Positions 24,930 to 33,577 of a DNA stretch of 64,000 nt are shown in pieces (position 1 is the first letter of the stretch; the number at the start of each line of letters is the position of its first letter). Under the pieces are notes generated by a model that saw only the letters and a list, made by a program, of their open reading frames with translations, searched no databases and was not told where the DNA came from. Source of the stretch: Amphiplicatus sp046296195 (GTDB taxonomy: Bacteria; Pseudomonadota; Alphaproteobacteria; Caulobacterales; Parvularculaceae); assembly GCA_046296195.1 (NCBI GenBank), contig JBKBLR010000010.1, positions 1 through 64,000 of the forward strand. The letters run 5' to 3'. The translations under genes were made by a program, and so were the position numbers.

Positions 24930-26579
24930 TCACTCAGCCGGAACAGCGGCGAGCTGCGCATCGCGAGCATATTCGCGCTCGCGCACGTCGCCGCGCGCGG
25001 TGCGCCAGAGATTGTAGGCCATGAGCAGCGCGCCGAGCAGGAACAGCAATCCGCCGATCATCCGGATGACATAATAAGGATACATCGCGGCGACGGTCTC
25101 GACGAAGGAATATTGAAGGAAGCCGAATTCGTTGTAGGCGCGCCACATCAGGCCCTGCATGATGCCGGAGACCCACATCGCAGTGATGTAGAGAAGAATG
25201 CCGAGCGTCGAGATCCAAAAATGCCATTCGACAAGCGCGCGTGAATAGAGTTTCTCGCGGTTCCATAACCAGGGCACGAGGCAGTAGAGCGCGCCGAAGG
25301 AGACATAACCGACCCAGCCGAGCGCGCCGGAATGGACATGCCCGATCGTCCAGTCGGTGTAATGCGACAAGGAATTGACGGCGCGGATGGACATCAGCGG
25401 CCCTTCGAAGGTCGACATGCCGTAAAAGGCGACCGAGACGACCATCATCCGCAGCACGGGGTCTGTCCGCAGCTTGTCCCAGGCGCCGGAAAGCGTCATC
25501 AGACCGTTGATCATGCCGCCCCATGAGGGCATCCACAGCATGATCGAGAAGGTCATCCCGAGCGTCTGCGCCCATTCGGGCAGCGCCGTGTAGTGAAGGT
25601 GATGCGGCCCCGCCCAGATGTAAATGAAGATCAGCGACCAGAAATGGACGATCGACAGGCGGTAGGAATAAACCGGCCGTTCCGCCCGCTTCGGAATGAA
25701 ATAATACATGATCGCAAGGAAGCCGGCGGTCAGGAAAAAGCCGACAGCGTTGTGGCCGTACCACCATTGCGTCAGCGCGTCCTGCACGCCGGCGAAGAGG
25801 CTGTAGCTCTTGGCGCTCGTCAGCGAGACCGGGATCGCGAGATTGTTGACGACATGCAGCATCGCGATGGTCACGATGAAGGCGAGATAGAACCAGTTCG
25901 CGACGTAAATGTGCGGCTCTTTGCGCTTCAGCAGCGTGCCAAGAAAGACGAGCAGATAAACGACCCAGACGATTGTCAGCCAGAGATCGGCGTACCATTC
26001 CGGCTCGGCGTATTCGCGAGACTGCGTTACGCCCATCAAATAGCCGGTGGCGGCGATCACGATGAACAGGTTGTAGCCGAGAAAGACGAACCACGGCGCA
26101 AGACCGCCCCAAAGTCGTGCGCGACATGTGCGCTGGACGACATAGAAAGAGGTCGCGATGAGAACGTTGCCGCCGAACGCGAAAACGACCGCTGAGGTGT
26201 GAAGGGGCCTCAGCCTTCCGAAATTGGTCCACGACAGATCGGGGAAGTAGAAAAGATTGGGGAATGCGAGTTGGGCGGCGATCACGACGCCGACGAGGAA
26301 TCCAGCGATCCCCCAGAAGACGGATGCAAAGACGCCGGCTTTCACAACGCCGAATTCGTAGCGGCCGGCGTCCGCGCCTGCTGACGATGTCAGATAGCTG
26401 ACGAGGCCGAAGGCCCCGATGACGCTCGCCGCGAAGAAAATCATCGCGTGCGTCGCCATCATGGGATCGATGGTGCGCGCAGCGGTGAAGACCGACCAAA
26501 GCGCCATCACGCCAAGCGCTGACGCAATGAGCAGCACATCCGCGCCCTTGCCGCCCGCCGGCGTCATTTCGTTCGACAT
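24930..26579 (-). CDS. ccoN: cbb3-type cytochrome c oxidase subunit I (catalytic)
   Basis: The heme-copper oxygen-reducing subunit, a high-affinity terminal oxidase for low oxygen. Its 549 residues form about 12 membrane helices with the histidine ligands of the cbb3 pattern (WWYGHNAVGFFLTAG, WAGPHHLHYTALP, and HYTDWTIGHVHSGALGW). The ATG at 26579 (MSNEMTP) has GGGGAC upstream and lies 32 bases after the transcript start predicted from the FNR box. It opens the run ccoN-O-Q-P-G-H-I-S, eight genes with gaps of at most 12 bases or with overlaps, so probably one transcript. Confidence 0.97.
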   Translation of the reverse strand: MSNEMTPAGGKGADVLLIASALGVMALWSVFTAARTIDPMMATHAMIFFAASVIGAFGLVSYLTSSAGADAGRYEFGVVKAGVFASVFWGIAGFLVGVVIAAQLAFPNLFYFPDLSWTNFGRLRPLHTSAVVFAFGGNVLIATSFYVVQRTCRARLWGGLAPWFVFLGYNLFIVIAATGYLMGVTQSREYAEPEWYADLWLTIVWVVYLLVFLGTLLKRKEPHIYVANWFYLAFIVTIAMLHVVNNLAIPVSLTSAKSYSLFAGVQDALTQWWYGHNAVGFFLTAGFLAIMYYFIPKRAERPVYSYRLSIVHFWSLIFIYIWAGPHHLHYTALPEWAQTLGMTFSIMLWMPSWGGMINGLMTLSGAWDKLRTDPVLRMMVVSVAFYGMSTFEGPLMSIRAVNSLSHYTDWTIGHVHSGALGWVGYVSFGALYCLVPWLWNREKLYSRALVEWHFWISTLGILLYITAMWVSGIMQGLMWRAYNEFGFLQYSFVETVAAMYPYYVIRMIGGLLFLLGALLMAYNLWRTARGDVREREYARDAQLAAVPAE

Positions 26580-26645
26580 TGCATAGTCCCCATTGATTCT
26601 TATCATGACGGCCCGAGCCTTGTTGCAGACCGGCGAAAGCCCGCC

Positions 26646-26659
26646 TTGACCTAAATCAA
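26646..26659 (-). promoter_or_regulatory. FNR box between ccoN and a divergent small gene
   Basis: TTGAC-CTAA-ATCAA, one mismatch from the consensus. Its centre is 41.5 bases from predicted start points on both sides: about 26611 for ccoN (32 bases before its ATG) and about 26694 for the small plus-strand gene (20 bases before its GTG). One site could thus activate both directions. Confidence 0.8.
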
Positions 26660-26713
26660 CGCCGTGCCGAGATCGCTGCTATTGTCTACTTGTCGCAGCC
26701 GCTGGTCCGTCCG

Positions 26714-26965
26714 GTGTCGAACCGAATAAGAGTTTATGTTCTGGCGTGCGGCGCGGCGTGCGCCGCACTCGCATCGGGGCCTGCGCTGTCGAGTGCGAGG
26801 CCGGCGTGGATCGTCCGGGCTCCCTTATGCGCGGATGGGGGACGCAGCGTCATCGAGATCGATTTCAGCGGCGGCGGCGGCCGGCGGGACGACCGCTCGC
26901 ATTCATCCTGCCACATCGCATGTCTGTCGGAGCGCAAGGCGCCAAAGCTGAAACGAACCGGCTAG
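26714..26965 (+). CDS. Small exported Cys/His protein, divergent from the cbb3 operon
   Basis: The 83-residue frame begins with a signal-peptide-like segment (RVYVLACGAACAALASGPAL) and continues with PLCADGGRSVIEIDF and a tail SHSSCHIACLSERK, a CHxxC arrangement reminiscent of the DUF2946-type short periplasmic metal-binding proteins. I do not claim a family. GTG 26714 is chosen because it follows the FNR-derived transcript start; TTG 26690 is in frame but earlier. No clear ribosome site is seen. It ends in a CTAG shared with the stop of fnrL on the other strand. It may bind copper or heme for the oxidase, by inference. Confidence 0.55.
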   Translation: MSNRIRVYVLACGAACAALASGPALSSARPAWIVRAPLCADGGRSVIEIDFSGGGGRRDDRSHSSCHIACLSERKAPKLKRTG

Positions 26966-27666
26966 CCAGGAAGCGTCACATGATGGCGGGCGAGATCGCG
27001 GATCGCGCCTTTTTTCTTCAACGCCGCAAGCGTGCGGCTCAAGGTTTCGAGCCGAAGCCCCAGATAATCGGCGATATCCTGGCGGGGCATCGGCAAGGGG
27101 GTCTCGGTCGCGTCTCCGTCAACGTCACGGCCGATCGACCGCGCCATGAGCTGCAGAAAACTTTCGACGCGTTCTTCGGCGGTCTTCTTGCCGAGCAGCA
27201 CGATATGGTCCTGCGCCTTGTGATATTCGGTCTGGCCGCGCGCGATCAGCCGGTCCTTGACGCCTGGGAAGTCGGCCGCGATCTGGTCGAGGAATTTGTG
27301 CGGGAAATGACAGACATGGCTGTCCTCAAGCGCCTCCGCCGTATAGGCGCTCGCTGACGTCGCACGTACGCCCATGAAATCACCCGGAAAGAGGAATCCG
27401 GTGACCTGCCGGCGGCCGTCTTCGAGATGCTTGGTGAGACGGAAGCTTCCTTGCACGACAACATAGAGACTGTCGTTCGGAGCGCCCTCCTCCATGAGCG
27501 CTCGCCCCTTGGCGACGGTGCGGCGCGCCATCGTTTTTTCGATTTGTGCGAGTTCCCGGAGTCCGAGATCGGCGCAGATCGACCGTTCACGAACGGCGCA
27601 GAGGTCGCAGGAGGCCGGCCGCTTTTCGGCGGCGCAAGACCCGGCGCGGTGGTCGATTGAGCCCAT
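26962..27666 (-). CDS. fnrL: FNR/FnrL-type oxygen-sensing transcriptional regulator
   Basis: A 234-residue Crp-Fnr regulator. The cysteines that would hold the [4Fe-4S] cluster are Cys20, Cys23, Cys31 and Cys119 (DLCAVRERSIC and HVCHFP), followed by a cyclic-nucleotide-like domain and a C-terminal HTH (MPRQDIADYLGLRLETLSRTL) in which E..S..R reads the TTGAT half-site. With oxygen the cluster is lost and DNA binding stops. It sits between the cbb3 operon and hemN, both of which have FNR boxes. No FNR box is seen before fnrL itself. Confidence 0.93.
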   Translation of the reverse strand: MGSIDHRAGSCAAEKRPASCDLCAVRERSICADLGLRELAQIEKTMARRTVAKGRALMEEGAPNDSLYVVVQGSFRLTKHLEDGRRQVTGFLFPGDFMGVRATSASAYTAEALEDSHVCHFPHKFLDQIAADFPGVKDRLIARGQTEYHKAQDHIVLLGKKTAEERVESFLQLMARSIGRDVDGDATETPLPMPRQDIADYLGLRLETLSRTLAALKKKGAIRDLARHHVTLPG

Positions 27667-27744
27667 GCATCAGACCTAGCACAATGCGCCGCGCCGATAA
27701 GCCCCTAGGGGCGGCCAGATGTGCGGCGCATTCGCGCAAGGCGC

Positions 27745-29094
27745 TCAGACGGCGGGCGCCATGCCGCCCATCGGCGCGGCGTAGGGGTCGAGCGCCGCCG
27801 CGACCGCGCGGGCGAGCAGGAATGCGTCCTCGGCGACGCTCACCCTGTCGCCTTGCCAGGCGATGACGCCGTCAGCCTCAAACCGGTCAAGGGCGGCGCA
27901 AATGCGCAACGCCTCGGCGGGGGCGGCGACCCGGAGCACTTCGCCGACATCGGCGGACATGCCGCACAGCAAGTCCCCGATCGCCGCCGCGACGACATTT
28001 TCCCGCCGAGTCCGGGCAAGGCCGCGGACGACGGGCGATTCGCCGCGCCGGATGAGTCCGACATAGGTGCCGACATTCTTCTCGTTCTGCGCATAAAGCC
28101 CGTCGACGAAACTAATCGCGGATGCGCCGATACCGATCGTTGTCGGCGAAGGATCGTCCGCAAACCCCTGAAAATTCCGCTTGAGGCGCCCGGAGGAGGC
28201 CGCGCAGGCGAGCGCATTGCCAGGCTTGGCGTAATGGTCGAAGCCGACGCGCCGGAAGCCGGCGGCGCGGAGCTTCCAGTCTGCGAGCTCGGCCATGCCG
28301 GCCCGCGCCTCCGCGCCCGGAAGCGCCGATTCCTCGATCAGGCGCTGGCGCGGAAAAGCAGCCGGCAGATGCGCGTAACCGAACACTGAAACCCGATCCG
28401 GCCCCAAGGCTGTCACCTTATCGAGGGTGTCGCCGAAGCTCTTGAGCGTCTGCCGCGGCAGGCCGTAAAGAATGTCGAAAGAAAGATCATCGATCCCGGC
28501 CGCACGGATTTCGCCGACGCACGCCTCGACAAGATCGAACCCCTGCAGGCGATTGATCGCCTCCTGCACCGCAGGATCGAAGTCCTGAACGCCGAGACTG
28601 AAACGCTTGAAGCCGATCGCTGCAAACTGGTCGATGTCCTCCCGGCGCAGGATGCGCGGATCGAGCTCGATTGAAAGATGCGCGCTGTCAGTGAGTCCCA
28701 ACTGCGCCTCGATCGATGAAAGGATCCGCTCGACATCTTCGCATTTGAGATAATTCGGGGTGCCGCCGCCGAAATGAACGCTGGCGGGGCGTCCGCGTCC
28801 CTTTAGCGCGGCGGCGTGCATTGCAATCTCGCGGATCAGCGCGTCGACATAATCGAGCGCGCGACCGTAATCGTTCTCAACGCGCATCGCGCAGCCGCAA
28901 TACCAACAAAGCTGGCGGCAGAACGGCACATGAATATAAAGCGAGATCGGCGCATAAAGGTCGACCTCGGCGCATTTTTGCGCAAGATCGCCGCCCGACA
29001 CGGACGAATCGAAATGAAGCGCCGACGGGTAACTCGTGTAGCGCGGCGTGCGCGCGTCAAGATATTTTCGCCACTCGGCCTTCATGCCGATCAC
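27745..29094 (-). CDS. hemN: Oxygen-independent coproporphyrinogen III oxidase
   Basis: A radical SAM enzyme making protoporphyrinogen for heme under low oxygen. The cluster motif is CxxxCxxC at Cys59, Cys63, Cys66 (FCRQLCWYCGC, with the extra HemN Cys68). HFGGGTPNYL and FSLGVQDFDP are HemN signatures, and the HemN C-terminal domain is present through residue 449. GTG 29094 or ATG 29085 may be the start. The FNR box upstream points to microaerobic induction. Confidence 0.95.
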   Translation of the reverse strand: MIGMKAEWRKYLDARTPRYTSYPSALHFDSSVSGGDLAQKCAEVDLYAPISLYIHVPFCRQLCWYCGCAMRVENDYGRALDYVDALIREIAMHAAALKGRGRPASVHFGGGTPNYLKCEDVERILSSIEAQLGLTDSAHLSIELDPRILRREDIDQFAAIGFKRFSLGVQDFDPAVQEAINRLQGFDLVEACVGEIRAAGIDDLSFDILYGLPRQTLKSFGDTLDKVTALGPDRVSVFGYAHLPAAFPRQRLIEESALPGAEARAGMAELADWKLRAAGFRRVGFDHYAKPGNALACAASSGRLKRNFQGFADDPSPTTIGIGASAISFVDGLYAQNEKNVGTYVGLIRRGESPVVRGLARTRRENVVAAAIGDLLCGMSADVGEVLRVAAPAEALRICAALDRFEADGVIAWQGDRVSVAEDAFLLARAVAAALDPYAAPMGGMAPAV

Positions 29095-29120
29095 GCTAAC
29101 GGTCCGTCGTTCGCGGTCAG

Positions 29121-29134
29121 ATGATCTAAATCAA
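29121..29134 (-). promoter_or_regulatory. FNR box upstream of hemN
   Basis: ATGAT-CTAA-ATCAA matches 9 of 10 consensus positions. The class II start point (41.5 bases from the centre) falls at about 29086, next to the ATG at 29085, so the hemN transcript may be leaderless or the site may act at another distance. Confidence 0.7.
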
Positions 29135-29192
29135 AATCGGAAACCCACGCCGGCGGAATTTTTTGAGGCGCAGACCTTTGGCGGCGCCCTGC

Positions 29193-29206
29193 TTGACCTT
29201 GGTCAA
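29193..29206 (+). promoter_or_regulatory. Perfectly symmetric FNR-type box upstream of ompW
   Basis: TTGACCTTGGTCAA is a perfect palindrome and fits the TTGAT-N4-ATCAA frame with one substitution per half. The predicted start point is about 29241, 14 bases before the Shine-Dalgarno sequence of ompW. The boxes for hemN and ompW are about 70 bases apart and face outwards. Confidence 0.7.
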
Positions 29207-29267
29207 GTCCTTGCCGGGCGATCCGCCCAGATAGCGACCATCGCTACAACCATTGAGGGGAACGACA

Positions 29268-29918
29268 ATGCTCAGGAATTCACTCGCTCTCGCCGCCGTC
29301 ATTCCGACTCTTTGGGGCGCCGCCGCCGCGGAACAGGGGGACTGGCTCGTCCGCCTGCGCGGCATCGTGGTCGCGCCGACGGAGAACACTTCCGACGTCC
29401 TGCCGGGATTTCCCGGCGGCCAGGTCGGCGTCGAGAACGCTGTCGTGCCGGAACTTGACTTCACCTATTTCTTCACCCGGAACATCGCGGCGGAACTCAT
29501 CCTCGCAACGAGCCCGCATGACATCATCGGCGAGGGAACGCTCGCCGGCCTTGGCGAACTCGCCGACGTCATGGCCCTGCCGCCCACCCTGACGCTGCAG
29601 TATCATTTCAACCCGGGCGGAAAGTTCCGCCCCTATGTGGGCGTCGGCGTCAACTGGACGATCTTTTACAGCGAGGACGCATCAAGTGCGCTCGTCGGCG
29701 CGCTCGGACCGACAAGCGTCAATGTCGATGACAGCGTCGGCGTCTCCTATCAGGCCGGCTTCGACATCGCCTTGAGCGACCGCTGGTTCCTGAACGCCGA
29801 CGTTAAGTACATCCAGATCGACACCACCGCGACGCTCAATTCCGGCGGCGCGATCAACACAGTAGACATCGACCTCGACCCGATCGTCGCCGGCATCGGC
29901 GTCGGCTTCAGGTTCTGA
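29268..29918 (+). CDS. ompW: OmpW-family outer membrane beta-barrel protein
   Basis: A 216-residue OmpW-like eight-stranded barrel. A signal peptide (MLRNSLALAAVIPTLWGAAAA) is followed by the OmpW opening WLVRLRGIVVAPTEN, then PELDFTYFFTRNIAAELIL, YHFNPGGKFRPYVGVGVNWT and the C-terminal GVGFRF ending in phenylalanine. OmpW proteins carry small hydrophobic molecules and are oxygen-controlled by FNR in enterobacteria. ATG 29268 has GAGGGG seven bases upstream. Confidence 0.93.
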   Translation: MLRNSLALAAVIPTLWGAAAAEQGDWLVRLRGIVVAPTENTSDVLPGFPGGQVGVENAVVPELDFTYFFTRNIAAELILATSPHDIIGEGTLAGLGELADVMALPPTLTLQYHFNPGGKFRPYVGVGVNWTIFYSEDASSALVGALGPTSVNVDDSVGVSYQAGFDIALSDRWFLNADVKYIQIDTTATLNSGGAINTVDIDLDPIVAGIGVGFRF

Positions 29919-29946
29919 TCGAACGGAGAAGCGTGAACGCTCATGC

Positions 29947-29976
29947 AGCCGCCGCTGCGCGTTCGGCGGCTGTTTT
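29947..29976. terminator. Intrinsic terminator between ompW and the convergent membrane-protein gene
   Basis: AGCCGCCG (29947-29954) pairs with CGGCGGCT (29964-29971) around a 9-base loop, then GTTTT. It ends ompW on the plus strand and may serve the opposite gene too. Confidence 0.75.
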
Positions 29977-29989
29977 CCGTTTGCGGTTT

Positions 29990-31402
29990 TCAATCGTCTT
30001 GTCGGGCTGTTGCGCGTTCTGCAGACGGAAAGAAGAGAAATGCGAGCATCAGGACGAAGCTTGCATAATCCCATGCGATGGCGAGCGCCCAGACGTCGGA
30101 AAAGATCTGCGCATGCTTCAGCACCGCGTCGCGCGGCGTCAGCTCCGAGAGCGGCGCGATGCGCTCGGCGGCGACGGTTTCAGCGGTGCGCGGGGTCCTT
30201 TTTTGCGTCTCCAAGGGTGGCGGCTTCGACGAAACCATGGCGGTGACGATGTCGAGGCCGCGCTCGGGCGATTTCTCCGCTTCTGAGGGGATCGGCGGGG
30301 CGGGCTTGTTGCGACGCTGCGCCGACAGGAACCTTTTCAGCGCTCCGGTGACCTCGTCAGAATATTGATCGATTGCGCGCGTCTGCGCTGGCGAGATCCC
30401 GGCGACCGGCTTCGGATTGGCGCGGTCGAAGGCGGCGAGCTGGGTCTCAAGGAGGGTCTCAATCCGCCGGTCCTGCCGCCAGCGATTGAGAACGATGATG
30501 AAGTCGTTGAACTCCTTCTCGAAGCCGGCGGCCCAGCGGTCGTAATTATCATAGGCGTTCGCGGCGAGGCGCGCGCGCAACGCGTCGGCCTTCCGGGCGC
30601 AGATGTCAGGCGTGAAGGGGGAAAGTCCGGTCGGATCGTCCGCGACGAGCGCTGCGCTGACGCTTTCTTCGACCGCCGCATACCAGGCGGCAACGCCTTC
30701 GATGTAGGCGGCGACAGCGCCGCGGCCCGCCGCCCCGGTCTGAAAGCCGCCTTCTCGTTCGCGGCGCGCGGCGTCGGCGGTCGTGCGCACCGAAAGTCTC
30801 AAATCCTCAAGCACGGCGCGGTCGCGCTGGCGCCAGGCGACGATGCCGGCGCATTCCGCCTGCAATCGCTGGATCTCCGCCGCGTAGGTGAAGCGCACCG
30901 CATCGACGCCGGCGATCCCGACGACCGTCGTCCATGTCGAAACGACAAATAGGATGAGCGACAGGATCGGAATGATGATGAATATTTTCACGGCGCGCTC
31001 GACGAAACGCAATATCGCCGTCAGTGCGCCTTCGGGCGCGTTTCGGAACCAGTCGGGCCGGCGCACGAGATCGGCGCCGCCGATCCAGATCGCTAGCCCC
31101 AGAAAAAAAACGAAAACGCCGAAGGCGGGCGGCAGGATGGCGTTGCGAAAAAAGTCCGCGGTCTCTTGCGAGGTGATGAGCGAAAAGCCGATCGCCGAGG
31201 ATGCGGCGGAGAAGAAGGCCGACGTCGTCGCAACGACGATAAAGAGACGGTTGAAGAGCGAGGAGCGAGCGTTGCGCGCAACGATCAGCGCTGCGGCCGC
31301 GCCCATCAGCGTCACGACGATTGCGGAGCCGGCCGCAAGCCCGCTCGCGCCGGACGTCAGCGCGCTCCAACCATTCTCCAATTCAGGCCCCCGCCAAAGC
31401 AC
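29990..31402 (-). CDS. Hypothetical multi-pass membrane protein
   Basis: I do not recognise a family. Of its 470 residues, four membrane segments lie in the N-terminal third (about 21-42, 53-76, 87-110, 136-160). A mostly helical soluble region of about 270 residues rich in Arg, Glu and Ala follows, with many short repeats of the type AARRERE, and one more hydrophobic segment lies at about 438-462. The soluble part may be a coiled coil on the periplasmic side. It is monocistronic. Confidence 0.75.
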   Translation of the reverse strand: MLWRGPELENGWSALTSGASGLAAGSAIVVTLMGAAAALIVARNARSSLFNRLFIVVATTSAFFSAASSAIGFSLITSQETADFFRNAILPPAFGVFVFFLGLAIWIGGADLVRRPDWFRNAPEGALTAILRFVERAVKIFIIIPILSLILFVVSTWTTVVGIAGVDAVRFTYAAEIQRLQAECAGIVAWRQRDRAVLEDLRLSVRTTADAARREREGGFQTGAAGRGAVAAYIEGVAAWYAAVEESVSAALVADDPTGLSPFTPDICARKADALRARLAANAYDNYDRWAAGFEKEFNDFIIVLNRWRQDRRIETLLETQLAAFDRANPKPVAGISPAQTRAIDQYSDEVTGALKRFLSAQRRNKPAPPIPSEAEKSPERGLDIVTAMVSSKPPPLETQKRTPRTAETVAAERIAPLSELTPRDAVLKHAQIFSDVWALAIAWDYASFVLMLAFLFFPSAERATARQDD

Positions 31403-31482
31403 CCCAACCGGAAGAGGGGCAGGCTAAGGCGGGGCGCCTTCGTTGTCGAGAGGGCTGCGCTTCGGGCCGATCGGGATCGGGC

Positions 31483-32889
31483 TCAATAGCGGTAATGATC
31501 CGACTTGAACGGTCCGTTGACGTCGACGCCGATATAGTCAGCTTGGGCTTCCGAGAGTTTCGTCAGCTTCGCGCCGACTTTTGCGAGATGAAGCGCCGCG
31601 ACCTTCTCATCAAGGTGTTTCGGCAGCACATAGACTTCGTTCTTGTACTGACCGTGCTTCGTCCACAGCTCAATCTGCGCGAGCGTCTGGTTCGTGAAAG
31701 AGGCCGACATCACGAAGGACGGATGCCCGGTCGCATTGCCAAGGTTGAGAAGGCGGCCCTGCGACAGCAGGATGATGCGCTTGCCGTCGGGAAACTGAAC
31801 GAGATCGACCTGGTCCTTGATGTTCTTCCACTTGAAATTGCGCAAGGCGTCGACCTGAATTTCATTATCGAAATGGCCGATATTGCCGACGATCGCCATG
31901 TCCTTCAGCTTGCGCATGTGATCGACGGTCAGGACGTCCTTGTTGCCGGTCGCGGTGATGACGATGTCGGCGCGCGGCGCGGCCTCGTCGAGCGTGACGA
32001 CTTCGAAACCGTCCATCGCGGCCTGGAGCGCGCAGATGGGGTCGATCTCGGTGACGAGGACGCGCGCGCCGGCCCCCTTCAACGACGCCGCCGAGCCTTT
32101 GCCGACATCGCCATAGCCGGCGACGATCGCTACCTTGCCGGCCATCATTGTGTCGGTCGCGCGCCGGATGCCGTCGACGAGGCTCTCCTTGCAGCCGTAT
32201 TTGTTGTCGAATTTCGACTTCGTGACCGAGTCGTTGACGTTGATCGCCGGGAAGGGAAGCGCGCCCTTTTTCTGGCGCTGATAGAGGCGAAGGACGCCGG
32301 TCGTCGTTTCCTCGGTGACGCCTCGAATGTTCGCCTTGGTATTCGAGTAGAAGTTCGGCTGCTTTGCGAGCCGCCGCCTGATGGTGTCGAAGAGCGCGCG
32401 CTCTTCCTCGTTCGAAGGATTGGCGATGAGCGAGGGATCCTTCTCCGCGTCAGCGCCGAGGAGGACGAGCAGCGTCGCGTCGCCGCCGTCGTCGAGGATC
32501 ATGTTCGCCGTTTCCCCGTTCGGGAAATCGAAAATACGGTCGCAGAGATCCCAGTATTCCTCCAGCGTCTCGCCCTTGAACGCGAAGACGGGCGTGCCCG
32601 CGGCCGCGATCGCCGCCGCCGCGTGGTCCTGCGTCGAGTAGATGTTGCACGAGGCCCAGCGGACCGAGGCGCCGAGGGCCTGCAGGGTTTCGATCAGCAC
32701 CGCGGTCTGGATCGTCATGTGGAGCGAGCCGGCGATGCGGGCGCCCTTCAGCGGCTGCTTCGGCCCATATTCGGCGCGCGTCGCCATGAGGCCCGGCATT
32801 TCGGTCTCGGCGATTTCGATCTCGGTCCTGCCCCACTCGGCGAGGCTCATGTCCTTGACGACGTAATCGTGGTGCGCGGGCGCGGGCAT
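31483..32889 (-). CDS. ahcY: Adenosylhomocysteinase
   Basis: Hydrolyses S-adenosylhomocysteine to homocysteine and adenosine, clearing the inhibitor of all methyltransferases. Characteristic stretches are SCNIYSTQDHAAAA, the NAD site VAGYGDVGKGSA, NVNDSVTKSKFDN and the C-terminal DHYRY with the conserved Lys/Tyr. At 468 residues it is the full-length type with the insertion shared by many proteobacteria. An AT-rich palindrome 73 bases upstream is a probable operator. Confidence 0.97.
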   Translation of the reverse strand: MPAPAHHDYVVKDMSLAEWGRTEIEIAETEMPGLMATRAEYGPKQPLKGARIAGSLHMTIQTAVLIETLQALGASVRWASCNIYSTQDHAAAAIAAAGTPVFAFKGETLEEYWDLCDRIFDFPNGETANMILDDGGDATLLVLLGADAEKDPSLIANPSNEEERALFDTIRRRLAKQPNFYSNTKANIRGVTEETTTGVLRLYQRQKKGALPFPAINVNDSVTKSKFDNKYGCKESLVDGIRRATDTMMAGKVAIVAGYGDVGKGSAASLKGAGARVLVTEIDPICALQAAMDGFEVVTLDEAAPRADIVITATGNKDVLTVDHMRKLKDMAIVGNIGHFDNEIQVDALRNFKWKNIKDQVDLVQFPDGKRIILLSQGRLLNLGNATGHPSFVMSASFTNQTLAQIELWTKHGQYKNEVYVLPKHLDEKVAALHLAKVGAKLTKLSEAQADYIGVDVNGPFKSDHYRY

Positions 32890-32961
32890 GGGCGGGGTCC
32901 TTCCGGTTCGGGCTGAAATTGGCGAGGCGCTATAGCACCGGCCGCCGGGGGCGCCAAGAAG

Positions 32962-32983
32962 GATATAAGGATTTCTTTATATC
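32962..32983 (-). promoter_or_regulatory. AT-rich palindromic operator upstream of ahcY
   Basis: A 22-bp imperfect palindrome with 9 of 11 symmetric base pairs; arms GATATAA and TTATATC are exact. It stands out against the GC-rich flanks. Sites of this shape upstream of ahcY are reported for SahR, the ArsR-family regulator that senses S-adenosylhomocysteine. No regulator gene is nearby, so the assignment is by resemblance. Confidence 0.55.
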
Positions 32984-33076
32984 GCGTTCTTGTTCGCCGC
33001 CCCTGACCTCGCTTTGCCCCAATCCTTCCGCAATTGCGGCGGAAACCATCGCTGCTGGGGCCCAACGGAGTGACCT

Positions 33077-33577
33077 ATGGCAAATACGGTCAAAGGATTG
33101 AGCCGTCATAAGGGGTTTTTTTCGCTTGCCGCCGCATCGGCGGCCATCGCCGTCGCCGGCGTTGTCGGCGCGGCGCGGGCGGAAGGAGTAGACGCGGGCG
33201 AGAAGGTCGACCCGCGGCTTGGCGAGGAAGTCCGACAGATCTGCTTTTCCCGCAATATTTCAAGCTTCCGCACCATCGACGATGAGGACGACGCCGTTCT
33301 TCTCGAACGTGGAGTCAACGACTGGTACAAGGTAAGCCTTGCCGGCGCCTGCAATTACAACCGTTTGCGGTTCGCGCAGGCCGTCGCCATCGACGATCGC
33401 CCGCGCGGCGGCTGCGTCACGCGCGGGGATTCGCTCGTCTTCAGCGATTCCGCGTTCGGCGACTTCAGCTTCCCGAATGCAACTCGCTGCGTCATCGTCG
33501 AAATTCATCGCTGGAACCCGAAAGCGGCCCCGAAAAAGGACGGCGCGGACGACGTCGCGACGGATAATAGTCCGTAA
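33077..33577 (+). CDS. Small exported protein, DUF6491-like (first of two paralogues)
   Basis: A 166-residue protein with a signal peptide (about 1-35, ending ARAEG). The mature part has ICFSRNISSFRTIDDEDDAVLLERG, then ACNYNRLRFAQAV, GGCVTRGDSLVF and TRCVIVEIHRW: four cysteines spaced as two likely disulfides. This resembles DUF6491, a family of unknown function. The gene just downstream encodes a shorter relative, so they may be co-transcribed. Confidence 0.75.
   Translation: MANTVKGLSRHKGFFSLAAASAAIAVAGVVGAARAEGVDAGEKVDPRLGEEVRQICFSRNISSFRTIDDEDDAVLLERGVNDWYKVSLAGACNYNRLRFAQAVAIDDRPRGGCVTRGDSLVFSDSAFGDFSFPNATRCVIVEIHRWNPKAAPKKDGADDVATDNSP

Noticed and set aside
24934..26499. A 521-codon minus-strand frame in the ccoN region
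   Set aside because: It is an out-of-frame reading of ccoN with repeated His/Arg runs. ccoN itself has every family motif.
26962..26965. Overlap of fnrL and the small gene as a sign that one is false
   Set aside because: Convergent genes sharing a CTAG stop are tolerated; the two frames have independent support.
32890..33076. SAM or SAH riboswitch before ahcY
   Set aside because: I could not build the conserved helices of a known class; the only clear element is a DNA palindrome that looks like an operator.
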